DNA of 64,000 nt from Glandiceps talaboti (lineage: Eukaryota; Hemichordata; Enteropneusta; Spengelidae): positions 3,878,822 through 3,942,821 of the forward strand of contig NC_135570.1 of NCBI RefSeq assembly GCF_964340395.1, in the 5' to 3' direction. A program made the position numbers and the translations under genes. The number at the start of each line of letters is the position of its first letter. Position 1 is the stretch's first letter. The notes below the pieces were generated by a model that was not told where the DNA came from, searched no databases, and was given only the letters and a program-made list of their open reading frames with translations. This document shows positions 24,216-36,712 of this stretch, piece by piece.

Positions 24216-25587
24216 CACTGTAATGATTTGAAGTTTGTCAAACATCTGTTTAACTTCAAAATGTACATCAACAACTAAGTGATGAAAAAATATTATGAAA
24301 TCTTCAAGTTCGCATTAGATCATAGATGACTTTATTAAAAGTACAAGAAATGCAGCTACTCAGATTTTACAGTAGTTTGGAAATCTTAAATCCTGACGCC
24401 ACAAATTGATTTGTTTTCCTTCCTATATCTGCAAGATTGTCTCCACTAAAACCCTGGTATTGTATTTCTGACATATGTGAAGCAACAATGTAAATATCAA
24501 AGTACTAATATCACTATATTGCATCGATACCAAAAACTACTATGATGCGTGTGAATACTGTCTTGCCTTTGGACACATAATTCGCGTGTTGCAGAATCCC
24601 TGAGATGAGTTATATTAAGTCAGAAGGATATTAATTCATACATCGATGAACACTCTGGAAAAGTTACAAACTTATGCCTGCTTTACATGGATTTTTTTGT
24701 TATTTAATGCAAGATTTAAATTCATTGGCATGTTCCTATCTGTATCAACCATAATTTATACACGAGTCTCTCTGAAGTAACAGTCATTTATCCCGCATAA
24801 GATATTCTGCTCACAGCCATTATGAATTGTAAATATTTAATATACCAATGTTCTGCTTCAGTATTATTATACATACACCTTAAAGGTATGTAATCAAATC
24901 ACAATGTACATATACACATAATAAATGGCGTATCATATTCCACTCTACATGTCTTATTTTATAGTTATTTCTACACTGTAAATGACACATTACAGACTTT
25001 CTGAACTTAATTATTAGCTTACATGTGCTGTATATTTTCATATTGACAGACACTCCAGTTTCTATTTAGTTAGCAGAATTAATGCTTTTGGATGTCCAGC
25101 TTCATGTTACACATATATATGTACTTATAGATTACAAATTCTTTTAGTATACACGTAATTCCAAATTTCCGTTCTTTGACAATGCTGATAAAATTTCATT
25201 GAAACTATGGGATTATTCCCACAATTTCAAGACTCTGTAGTTGTGATATTGTTTGTTCTATTAAATCTCATAAATGTGAAATCCAACTTAACAAATCATT
25301 ACAGTAACTTTTGTATTGATTACATTGTAGAAATAGTTCTACAGAACTTGTTTAGCCCACAACCCTTACAGAATGAGTTAAGTCGAAAATACTGGGTGAA
25401 ACTTGAGTAGCGGAAAAAAAAATTGTGATAAGAATAATTGTCAAAATATTGCTTTGCATGAATGAATAACTTTAACTTGAACGAATAATTTATAATTTTA
25501 CGCGTCTTTGCATGAACAAATAACTTTTAACTTGAATTCTGCTGCATCCATTTCATCGTTTACAAGAACTTGACCTGAAGAGGGTTA

Positions 25588-25720
25588 AAGCTGCACTAGC
25601 CGCTGTGACTGGTATACTGGTTTGTTAGATGTTATGACTTAAATGAGTACATGTACTCGTAATATTGTACACCTAGAACAGTATAGAATCACCTGTGGAT
25701 GAATGTATCCGTGCAGCTTC
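25588..25720 (+). mobile_element. MITE of the CTGCACTAG family, partial copy 4
   Basis: Begins AAAGCTGCACTAGCCGCTGT, the cleanest left terminus of the family, and continues through TCGTAATATTGTACACC and GAATCACCTGTGG, after which similarity is lost. Confidence 0.6.
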
Positions 25721-25785
25721 CCTACCCAAATCCTGTCCACAAGCCATAGGTGACAACTTTTCCCCACCCAAGACCCTATGACATG

Positions 25786-26010
25786 GTCTAAAAGACATGA
25801 TATGTCACATATGGTTTATAAGATATAATATATAACTTTATATTTGTAACTGTTTCTATTGTAAAGTGCCAGTGAGCATCATTGATGGATACTCGGATAT
25901 ATAAATCTCTTTAGTATTATTATCATTCATTATATATGATATGTATCCATAAGACATGATATGTGGCATGGTCTATAAGATATGATATATGTAACATGTG
26001 TCTATAAGGT
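25786..26010 (+). repeat. Local repeat ATAAGACATGATATGT split by a SINE/LINE-like tail
   Basis: Units with AAGACATGATATGTCACAT and TATAAGATATAATATAT occur before 25856 and again after 25945. Between them is a unit with GTAAAGTGCCAGTGAGCATC, CATTGATGGATACTCGG and ATATAAATCTCTTTAGTATT ending in ATTATT, the usual 3' end of widespread invertebrate SINEs. No SINE head is visible. Confidence 0.55.
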
Positions 26011-26599
26011 ATATGACTTGTTATGCTGCCTATCAACAAAAACTTTGAAAAAAATGCAAAATATGCTGAATATCCCACAATTCTTGATTCATGATTTGTC
26101 ACCTATGCTCCTGGACAGGATTTGGAGGGAATGTCACCTATACATAAGGTCTTTCAATGTAGGCAAATCTCACCAGCGTACATGGATTTTTGTGAAAACA
26201 TTTTTGAAATTTTGAAACTAGAATTGTCACTGATGAGTTTCTGAATAATTTTTTTAAGTTATAATTTTACGTGTCCTGCGAATAACACACTTTTCAATGT
26301 CAAGAAATAATCATGTTGGGTAGTTATCTTTGAAAGAGTTTTACATGTAAATTTCATTTGTTCTACCCATTCAGAAAAATAAATATTCTTCATAGAGTCG
26401 TAACAGGTGCAGCTTTTTCCCTTTAACTATGAAATAGTTTCATTGTAAATATTCTGCAGGGATTTCAAGAAAGTTGGTTAGAAAAACTATTATAAACTTG
26501 TTTTCTTCTTACACCAAAAGTCACTGACACCTTGACAACTGAAAATGGGAATGCAGAATCTCCTCAGTAACAATTCTACAGCAAAAAAATATTTTCACA

Positions 26600-26735
26600 A
26601 TTAAAAACCATATACACTAGTGGAATTGGACTGTAAGATATGTTGTGGCGCTCCACCCTCACTGGCCTGGGTTGACCGATGTGTGAGGGCGCCACATCAC
26701 AGCGGGCCTTACAGCCTTTAGTATAATGGAATTTG
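26600..26735. repeat. Imperfect foldback with GC-rich stem
   Basis: Nested inverted pieces CTGTAAG...CTTACAG, GTGGCGC...GGCGCCAC and CCCTCAC...GTGTGAGGG form one long stem around a loop with GGCCTGGGTTGACC. It is GC-rich against an AT-rich background. An 85-residue minus frame crosses it (26576-26833) but I see no protein family. Confidence 0.5.
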
Positions 26736-27491
26736 CCTGAAATAAAAGTTAAATGTCTGGGCATACAAATCAGAGAGAATTGTGGGCTATTCAGCATCCA
26801 GTGAACTGGTCGATAGACCTGAATGATGGACACAACATATCTTTACTAGTCTATCTGTGATAGTATTCTTTAAATGTTTAAGTATTCTTCACTCACCAGA
26901 CATACATTTATGTCATTGAAAGGAGAATCAGGGACATGAGTTGTCCAGACAACTAGTAAACAACTTTTAAATCCTAGTTTACACAGTCCACTAATGGTGC
27001 CTGTTATTCTATGCTCTAAAAATATCAAGCTTGCTACATGACTTTATCTAGGATATCAAATTACTTTCTCTGTTCAAATATCCTCCATTTTATCATAGAA
27101 TCATTTGATGTACATGTAGTTGTTTGAGTAAACCAAATAAATAAATGACAAAAAAGTTGAAACATTTCATTTGAACAAATGTGAATCATATTCCAGTCCT
27201 TAGCATTCCTGTATACATGTAGTTTCAAGCACAGTATATATTGTTGAGTGATCTTGTATGAAGCAAATGACAGGTTTTCCCTTCTTTGATGTTGTTTTTA
27301 CTTATGCAATCTTTATATTTTATAGCTTCCAATTGAACTCAATTTACAACTGAATTTCACTTTTGAACCAATTTCAAGATTTATCTGGGAAGATTATAAA
27401 ACACACCATAATGGAACAAAACAATTTTTTCAAAATAAATAAACAATTTATATACTGTTGTATTTTGTGAATATGTGATCAACAGATTTAA

Positions 27492-27837
27492 AGTGGCCAT
27501 ATGGATGAGAATTTGGTATTTATTTTGGATTTTTATTTGATAAAACAGCTTCACTATGTTTTTCTACTTGAAAAAATAATGTGAAATAACATATACCAAG
27601 TCCATGTTCACATCTCAATAAACTGCAAAACGCTAAACAATGTGTAAAATGTTTGTTATTGTACGTACAATAACAAACTTTTTACACTTTTTGCATCTTT
27701 TTGTAATGTATAGAGTTATGAACATTGACTTGGTATAGGTTATTTCACATTATTTTTTCAAGTAGAAAAACACAGTGAAGCTGTTTTATCAAATAAAAAT
27801 CCAAAATAAATACCAAATTCTCATCCATATGGCCACT
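27492..27837. mobile_element. TTAA-flanked palindromic MITE, copy 2 (346 bp, nearly perfect palindrome)
   Basis: Starts AGTGGCCATATGGATGAG, ends with its reverse complement, and is flanked by TTAA (27488-27491, 27838-27841). The two arms match almost base for base down to a central self-complementary core TTGTTATTGTACGTACAA. It is the most intact member of the family, so it is the youngest or best preserved. Confidence 0.92.
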
Positions 27838-29727
27838 TTAAAGTTCATGGTCAAAACAAACATAATTATGCCATGTATCTATTCCATTGCCAGCTTTTTA
27901 CTTCTTTCTCCAATAAAGTAGAAAAAATCTCACAAGGAGATCCAGATTCCATTAGGCATCCTCTGGAAATTTCACATTCCTAGATCATACCACTGCTAAG
28001 AATAATATACTTAATTATATGATATTCAAGACATTAATAAAATCTAATCCATAATCATCATCCAGAGTGAAAAGAACCAGTAGCAATATCACAAAATGTA
28101 ATTTTCTAGTGAAATTGATGAAACCATACTATATATAGCTACTGATTGTATTAAATCCTACGAAAAACCTGATACCCACATTGCAGATTATTAAACTTAT
28201 GAAAAGATGCCACAGTATTGTATTCTACATGAGTTTTAGTCTTGAGAATAAGGCTATTACTTTTCAGATCATTTTACTACTAAATGGAGAATAACGTGGT
28301 TTTTTTCTACTTATTGGAAACATAATGATGGACTTTAATACATCAGTTTGTAAAACTGTTTGGAGATTAAGATGACATTTTCATATATGCCTAATCGGAA
28401 ATGAAATTTAATGCACATTGAGTTATTAGGATTGAATTTAAAATGAATTCTCATCGATCATACATGTTTGTGTTTGCTCATGTATATTCAACAAATTCTT
28501 ATCTTATCGCAGTGGCTATATGGATTAGAACTGATGATTCTTTTGTTCCAGGTAAAAAAAATTTATATAGTTCTGCAAAACAAATGTTTTTTTCTCATCC
28601 AAATTTGATTATCAGTTGTGACATAAATTTAATTGTCAAACCATACGTACACAGTGTATGAATGATCTACAAAGGTTAGAACATACCAGCAGTTCAAAGT
28701 TTTTAGCATTAAGCTTCTGATCCAGGTATGTAATTAGAATCAAAATTATCATGTATTAAACTTGATTATTTTCCTTGAAATCCCTCTCCATGTCAAGTTA
28801 CAAGCACAGGCAGATTTCTTTTAAATGTGTCACAAACGTGGGAAACTAATATTATACGGTAATATTCACTGATTCACACCCAGAATGCAATACATTCAAA
28901 CCTGGCACAATGATGAAATATCATTCATTCAAACATGTATGAAATACTACTCATTCAAATTTGGCACAAAATGATGCAATCATGGACATGTGCATATTAC
29001 AACTTCATGCATATATATTGTACACCATTCTGATGTCAAATACATAAATTTGGTATGTGTATGCAGATACCAATCACTTGAATGCATAAAATTAGATCAA
29101 CTCATATGTAGTCACTATAACTCTACAAGCGAAATTTCAAAACAACCAAATTATTATAGTATTTATATATATTAAAGCAAAATAAGTATTGCTAAAAAAT
29201 GTACATGTATAATAGACAGACAAAAGCGATTGACAGTTATAGCTACAATATATTCAATTTTAAATGTTGAACATAACAATAACTATTCTAGTTTTTCTAA
29301 TAGTCACACATGACCTTTTTTCATTATTTAATCGCCCTCTAATTCCATTTGTCATCACATTTTAAAAATACATGGCCCTTGCTTGATCTTAATGATCCCT
29401 GAATGGAAAGCTTAACCCTCCTAAGGAGAGGGGGGGGAAAGGGCACAGAGAAATGCTCTGAGGAATAAATTAAGAAACTACATCTTGGCATTTAGGACCT
29501 AGTCATAAAATGAACAATTTAGGCTGCAGGATTTGGAATCAAATTATCTAACAAAATCAGAAAAAATATGAAAATGTGCAAAAGAGTTACAAGAATTTGA
29601 ATAAAATCATCTCATATTTAAGGGAAAAGAAATTAAGAAAATGAAAAAAGAAAATATTCTTTTTCAAAAAATACAAATGGAAATAGTTGTATGATATATT
29701 TATTTCAACAAATATTTGGTGAAATAA

Positions 29728-29800
29728 TGAAATGACTCTTTTGAACCAAAAGTTTAAGAAAATACATTTATTTCCTTGAGCGTATTCCCTTTTAAACAGC
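29728..29800 (+). repeat. Dispersed repeat ATGACTCTCCAGAACC, copy 2
   Basis: Reads GAAATGACTCTTTTGAACC...TTAAGAAAATACATTTATTTCC, homologous to 9446 and 41230. Confidence 0.55.
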
Positions 29801-32800
29801 ATCATAAACACTCAGTCAGGCAATTGGCCATGACATTTCTGATGGCTTTGATGAGTAACAAAATTGACAATTACCTATACCAAAGTAAACATGTTTTGCT
29901 TTGGGCATAAGGATGCAATAAATTAGCATATTTCATTATAAATGAGGGATGTTATTAATGATTATCAAAGAAATGAAAAACAAATAAAACTTGTGTCACG
30001 GCAATCTCTCTTTAAGTTAGTTGGCCATCATATTTCTTATGGAATTGATGAGTTTGCATGAGTGGTAATTTGTTTAGCCTTGTCTCAAAATATCAACATC
30101 TTAAATCATTTTGAGTACAAGATAATAAAAATTGAAATGATGCCTCAGAGCAACTAAACTTGATATTCTAAAATGCTTACTTCTTCTTGACTAATTAGTT
30201 TTGAGTGACTGGTGTTTTGATTAGGCATGGATGTAGCAGAGGCATTTTAAAAGTAGCCGCTCAAGTGTAAACATTAGGTGATATCTATTAAAGAATGAGA
30301 CCCATAAATCCATTCATTGATTGAAATACAGTGTTTGAAACAAAGATCTTTTAAATCTCTGGAAAAGTAGCTGGTAAAACAGGGCGATAGTAGACAACTT
30401 GTTTTTTCCAGCCGTAATACACATCCCTGTTAGTTTATAGACATCACTCCTCTTCTCTTCTGTGCTTTCTTTTGGAAAACTAAGCCAGATACTGGAGGCA
30501 AGAAAACTGAGTCTATATGTTTGGGGAGAAGTAATTCACATTATTCAGGCTTTTTGTAATAACCTTCCCACAGGGATGTGTCATGAAATACGATATTTTG
30601 AAATATGAATCCCATGCTGAAAAATATCAAACATTTATTTCACTTTATTTTTCTTCATTTATTCATTGAAACCCTTTTGGATTAGGGACTTACAAATTAT
30701 GTTAGCAATAGAGAAGATGATGAAATTAAGCACCATTTGAGACATCAATAACTTGGCAAAGCTTGTATAAAAATTGCCAACAAACAGCCATACAAACAAT
30801 TTAGATGAAAACAACACCATAAAATGCTAATTCTCAACAAATCTAATCTAATCTTAACAAGATTTGATGAATGATTCTATATCTATCAAAGCTAAAACCT
30901 GCGAAGTTAAACATTTTGAAATTTCTATTTTCAATTGTTTGAAATCTGTTATACGAGTCAAAAGTCATTCTTGTTACTCTATGCGAATTGCTATTAAGTG
31001 ACTACCTGTAAAATTGCTGGGGCAACGCTCACAGCTGATTGAGAGTTGTGAATGTAATCTAAAATTGTCTTAACTTTTACGACAATGTAATATTATATAT
31101 TAATGGCTATTATACAGGGTTCAATAAAAGGTCATTCAAATATCCTATACACAGAAAGTAACTAGAAAATTATCAAGGTGGATGACCAAGCAAAATGCTA
31201 TAATAATTGCAAAAACTAGTCTCATGGTTTTAATTAACTGTCCTAAATCCAGAAGCCTTACAATTGAAATTGTAAGACTTTCACCTAAACTGCTCCAGGG
31301 AATTATAATTACAGGGTGTGAAATCTACTCTGATTGAAAAATCACTACCTTGCCTTGGGTTCATTTTAATAAGAAATGTTGTCATTTAGAATTCATGCTC
31401 AGCTTCAAATCTGCCATTCTTTTGAACTCTCTAAGATTTTAATTTACGTATATCCCTTTATTGTTTCAAAAATATATAACCTAGATTAAACTTTGACCAT
31501 AGCTTGATTAAAACACGCTGTATAGCTGGAAGTCAAATTATGTATGATTTGTAGATAAAGTGTGCGCCAGCAAACAAAACATTTTCATTTAATTGCAAAG
31601 TGGATTATAGGTGGTGTTTTATACAAAGTTAAAACTGACATTGAGCTTGAAGCAATTAAAGAGTTCAGAGTAATATTGATCATGGAATAATCATCTTAAA
31701 TTTTGGTTTTATTAGAAGTTAGACCCTCGACTCAGATATCGCCATATGATCTCAGTCCACAGCGGTTTTTTATAATAGATCGACTTTCTCTAAAGCAACT
31801 GGCCTAATGCAAGGCCTGTACAGTACAGCTATTATGGCTAGAATCTAATACTAAATTACAAAATACAGTAGAGACGTTGATTATTATATGATATTCCTCG
31901 GTATCCCAACTAAACTGACTTTACTAGTATTTTGTATTTTGTACATTATTTACAAAAACAGCTTCACAATAAATTGTTCAACTATTTTGCAGATAGGTAC
32001 TGGAAATCACATGGGGTGTGAGGCACAATATATAATATGTAGGTATAGAGATATTCTTCTATGAAACTATGTTCACCTATAGATTAATCTATCTGGCTTA
32101 ATACTCATGAAATGTTCAATGATGCATAATGCAATCATCTTTCTCTCCTCTCTTTCATATATGGCTGCTCACTGCCATTATATTTTTCAAGATATTCTCC
32201 TTCCTGTTGGGCTCCATGTCGATTGATAAACACTTCCTTCAAATGCAATGACCCATAATAAAGATGCTTGAAAAGTTTGTCTCAAAAGCCTACACCGTAA
32301 AAATGTGCCCACCAGACAATGTGTCAAAACGTGACACAATTGCAAGAAAATTGTATTGCTAACAAGGGTGATTTTCGGCATGGCTACATAAGGTTTTTCC
32401 TTTGTGTGTGTTTGTCAAACTGTCACCATCCAGTGTTTCACTTGTGGCAAAATATGAAAAATAATTTAGTCTCAATGAAATCCAACCAATTTTCTCAAGG
32501 GAAAATGACAAGTTAGTGAATGTAGCCCTTATATGGTGAAAATTACCTTTATATTTCTTGTATACAGTCAATGGCATCAAAAAATCACTGCAAAGATGGA
32601 TATTATGCTGTAGTCAACAATACAAAAATGATGCTGTTGCACATAGTTTCTGAGATTAAATCTGTGTTTTCAAATTGTTGTATGTTCGGTAGTTAAAATG
32701 ATGTCGTGGTCAAATCGTTCTATTTTTGTTATACATGTATTGCAGACACAACTTTCAAATGAAACAAATAGTTTTCAAAAAGATTAACTTCCAACAGCAT

Positions 32801-33130
32801 TTTCAAATCATTGCATTTTCATGTGTGTTATTGTCATTGGCATGTATGCGAATGTTTACATAACAAGTACAAAATGGCATTGCGTTAACAAGGCTTAAGA
32901 AATTAAATTTAAAATCTTTGCCGAATGATCTACAAATATCACCCTACGAGCTACCATCATGCATGGAATGAATAATTGTAGCAAAATGTGTTACTGAAGT
33001 ATCAAAAATTGCACACTGAACGGTAATCGAAGAAGCATATGATGTTCAGAAAGTGCAAAATGATCTTTAAAAAATGAAAACAAATGTTTCTGCCAAGGGC
33101 TCATTCTCAATGTTTATGGTTATGCCAGTA

Positions 33131-33329
33131 TACTGTAAACCAGGAAATGTTCACTATTAAAAAGGGCTTATTTTTGTTTTGCTGGATAATAAAAATATGA
33201 AAATATGTAGTGACTACAATGCCTTCCTGTACTTAATATACAGATCAGATAATTATAGTAATGCAGTAGACTGTAAAAACACAAAATTTTCTTGTGGCGA
33301 GCGACACGAAAGTATCTAGATTTACAGTA
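33131..33329. mobile_element. TA-flanked MITE of the CTGTAAACC family, copy 2 (199 bp)
   Basis: Ends are TACTGTAAACCAGGAAATG and, inward from the right, TACTGTAAATCTAG. Internal GGGCTTATTTTTG and ATGTAGTGACTACAATGCC match the other copies. It lacks the LINE tail of the 19.4 kb copy and so shows the empty state of the family. Confidence 0.75.
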
Positions 33330-33489
33330 CAATTAGAAAGGATGCTTACTCTATCTTCAAGCTATTCTTGTCTGCAGTAAAGTTTTATTAGTATATCAGT
33401 CTGAGTGCAGTCTATAAACTACACACGTGGACTCGTTTCTACAATCTCTTCCTCTATGCTTAGTCAAATGGACAAATACTACCAAAAAT

Positions 33490-33815
33490 CTAGCTATTAA
33501 AATCTCCTGCTGGGGAAAGGGTGAACAGCTCATGTCTGTGGTAATCCATCACACACTGACAGGTGGTTGTAATTGGTTACTTCGTTCAGTTTAGTACAAA
33601 GGCAACCTCCAGTCTAAGTCACACAAGGATGCGATAACATCATGTTATATAAATTAATGCTCCAATAGCATTGAACTACCACTGGCACACCAGTGGCAAC
33701 AACCAAATGTTGTGCTTGAGAAAGCCATTTGACTTGATGGCAAAGAAAGAAAGATCGTAGAAAACGAGGTTATACTTATAGTTACTAGACTGGTATTTTG
33801 TAAGCTTTCATGGCA
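33490..33815. repeat. Degenerate relative of the 34.5 kb foldback
   Basis: GTGGTAATCCATCACACACT and GTTACTAGACTGGTATT correspond to the interior and right arm of the element at 34538-34862. Ends were not found; the left coordinate is approximate. Confidence 0.45.
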
Positions 33816-34537
33816 AACAGCACATAATACTAGTAGCAAACAAGCAACGCATTATTTTGTACATCTTGTGTGACAACAAAATTGAAACAGACATGTAAGT
33901 GAAATGTGAATATAACAAGTATGCCGATGGGTAAAACATAACGACATCAGAGAAATTTACTCTACAAGTATCTTTGTATTAAAAATATCAAAAATATTAA
34001 CAGAATTCTACTACTGCCCAGTATTCAGTAACAATAAAGAAATTTTCTATCATTAGCGTAATAGTTCAGACATGCCCCCTGCACATGCATGCTGTTGCTA
34101 TGGTAACATGTACATTCTTGAAGGTAGATATCGAGAGAAGCCTTCTTTTTGAAAATGACTTATTTGGTGTGTGTGAAATTCGAGGGCAAATGTACATGAT
34201 TGTATGCAAGTGGAACACATGTCGATCACATTTCAGTTGTTTTAGTGACTTGTTGGTGCAGTTCTCTTTTTTTTTTGTTAAAAGCTGAGAGCTCTTGCAT
34301 GTACACCTTCTACATCTACCTTCAGGCAAGGAAATTTACAACGACTGGCTTTTCTTCATTTGCTGTTCAAATATTGTATAGGTGGAAATGTGGAGACTCA
34401 ACACTTTAGCTTGGAGTTTTTGAACCAAGAAGTGAATGTAATTAGAATACAGTGGGATTTCTCATCAGGGAATAACGTACGGTGGCTTTCTTTACCCAAC
34501 GAAGAATCCGAAAAAATCAGTCACTTTATTTCCAGTA

Positions 34538-34862
34538 TAGTCTAGAGTTCTAAACTGGTACAGTATTACGTATTAAAAACTTCATTACTAATACCAGTCT
34601 AGTCAAGATGGTTACAAAAGGTGTTAAATTGTAATGCTCCCCGATAGTGAACGAAGCACAAAGGGCGCATGTCAGTAGTAATCCATCACAAACTGACATG
34701 CTGTCATCATCAATCATTAATATTCACATGACGTCATCGTGTTTATATGAACATGGTTGGGGGAACACAGATATATGTGTTCAAACAACCGTCTTGACTT
34801 GACTGGTATTAGTAACGAAGTTTTTAATACGTAATACTGTACCAGTTTAGAACTCTAGACTA
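34538..34862. mobile_element. 325 bp foldback DNA transposon with 9 bp target duplication
   Basis: Arms of about 75 bases begin TAGTCTAGAGTTCTAAACTG and are inverted at the right end. The site is flanked by exact 9 bp direct repeats TTTCCAGTA (34529-34537 and 34863-34871). A 9 bp duplication is typical of Mutator-like elements; assignment is inference because no transposase is present. The interior holds AGTAATCCATCACAAACTGA and CATGACGTCATCGTG. A degraded relative lies at 33.5-33.8 kb. Confidence 0.9.
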
Positions 34863-35621
34863 TTTCCAGTAAGTTTCAGTTGATCTTCCAGTGTTCAAAT
34901 GTTACAGAATACTACCCCTAAAGTCAAACCATTTGTATGTATCTCATGATGTTGAATTTCTAATTTCATATATCTCTGATAGCTAAATTTTTTTTGTTAT
35001 GGTTGATAAATCTAGATCTATACATATTAATTAAACCTGCTCTTCAGCAATCTTAGGTCTGAAAAATAATTGTTTGATTCCAGTTACCCAACCCCACCTA
35101 GTTTTTCACGACACCTAAATTTTTTTAAAAGTATTCAAGAAAAAAAAATTAAATCGTGAAAATTATGAAGTCTCGCAAGAAATAGTGGATGCGGAAACTG
35201 ACATCTGTAATGGCTGTAATGGCTGAACATCTGATGAAAAGAAACCAATAACACAGACTATATAGAAAAACAATGCAAAATGTAACTACCTGAACTAGAC
35301 ACTCACATATGAAAAAAAATTTAAAATCTAACTACCCTGTGCACCTATTCTAAAATTGAGTGTAATCGGAACCACACACATTTTTTCTATTAATGACTGT
35401 ATATAAAAACCTAAATCTTCTATGTAACTATAGAGTGTGTATAAAAATAAATGACCATGGCATGAATAGAAAGGAGTGTGTCTTATCCTGGTATAGTTTC
35501 AAATGACGTGAAAATCAATCACAAAATTGAAAAGTCTAATCACAGTGCATACTCTTTTCTGAAACCCAACAACTATTCACTTGTAATTAGAAAATGATGC
35601 CAATGGCACTAGGGTATAACT

Positions 35622-35658
35622 GATATTAAAGCTGTACTTATGCTGAAACTGGAAGGTG

Positions 35659-35692
<34 letters not shown>

Positions 35693-36010
35693 AAGTGTTT
35701 TGTTAGATATAATGGCTTAGTTGTAATATTGTTCACCATGAGATGTGTTGAATCCCCTGTGGGTAAACACATTTGTGTAGGAGTACACAGTATGGTATCC
35801 AATCACATTGATTTTTGGGTTCACACATAAAAGTCAGTGCCCCTATTGAACCACAATTTCAACTTATACTACTTATAGATAAAATAGACCTCTAATTGAC
35901 ATGTACAATGTGTAATTATTGTTATTTTAACAATTTTCAGTAAATATATTGTTGGTTGTCTGATTGAAAAAATATAAAACCCTGGTTATAGCTAGTACAG
36001 GTATACCCTG
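35622..36010 (+). mobile_element. MITE of the CTGCACTAG family, copy 5, with poly(T) expansion
   Basis: Left end TTAAAGCTGTACTTATGCTG, right end TATAGCTAGTACAGG, and the internal family motifs including AATTGACATGTACAATGTG. A run of 29 T (35659-35687) sits just inside the left end where other copies have a short T-run. Confidence 0.75.
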
Positions 36011-36488
36011 AAAACAATCTGTTCATGATAATGATGATATTATCATGTCTTTTTCTGACTTCATCATCAACTTTTGACACTGATCAATACATTCAGTTCT
36101 GTAGTAAGCCCCAAACTTGTCTAATCTGATAGGTAGCAATCAACAAAGTATATTATTCATGCAGTTTTCACATCCATTTGTAGGGTTAAAACCCTGGCAG
36201 TTCACATTAGGATTAAAATCTAGGTATGAAAAAAAAATTAACAAAGATATAGAAAAGTTGGTCTAAGGTGATATAATGATCCTATGTTAAATTTATGGCT
36301 GTATTGACAAAATAACACTAAAGTGGGATTGAAACATTGACCTTTCAGCTGAACTGGTATAAAAGGAGGGTTCTGATTGGTCAATAAGCAGCTAGACAAG
36401 ACCAATTTATGGTCATATGGAGTGTGCTACAAAATGGTTTTCTAAAATTACAAGAAAAAAATTCACACTTTACGAAAATCCTTTTCAA

Positions 36489-36712
36489 TATGCAAATGTT
36501 CAAAATTAAAGAATTTTAGACACTTCCCTGTAAATTTACTCATTTGCATACAAAAACTAATTTCGATGTAAATCAGTCCTTTTCAATGTAACATTCACAA
36601 TTTGCATATCTAAACTCATTTGCATGTGACAACTAATTTGAATATACATCACTTATTTTCAATGATATTCATATCAATTCAGCAATTTGCATATCTAAAT
36701 TCATTTGCATAT
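36489..36712 (+). repeat. Degenerate repeat with six octamer motifs ATTTGCAT
   Basis: The exact octamer ATTTGCAT occurs at 36542, 36600, 36618, 36685 and 36703 and its complement ATGCAAAT at 36490. Flanking words (ATATCTAAA, TTTTCAATG) recur, so the motifs arose by local duplication. ATTTGCAT is the classic POU-domain octamer. Confidence 0.7.

Noticed and set aside
26576-26833. 85-residue minus-strand frame over the 26.6 kb hairpin
   Set aside because: It is a by-product of the GC-rich foldback and has no recognised domain or splice signals.
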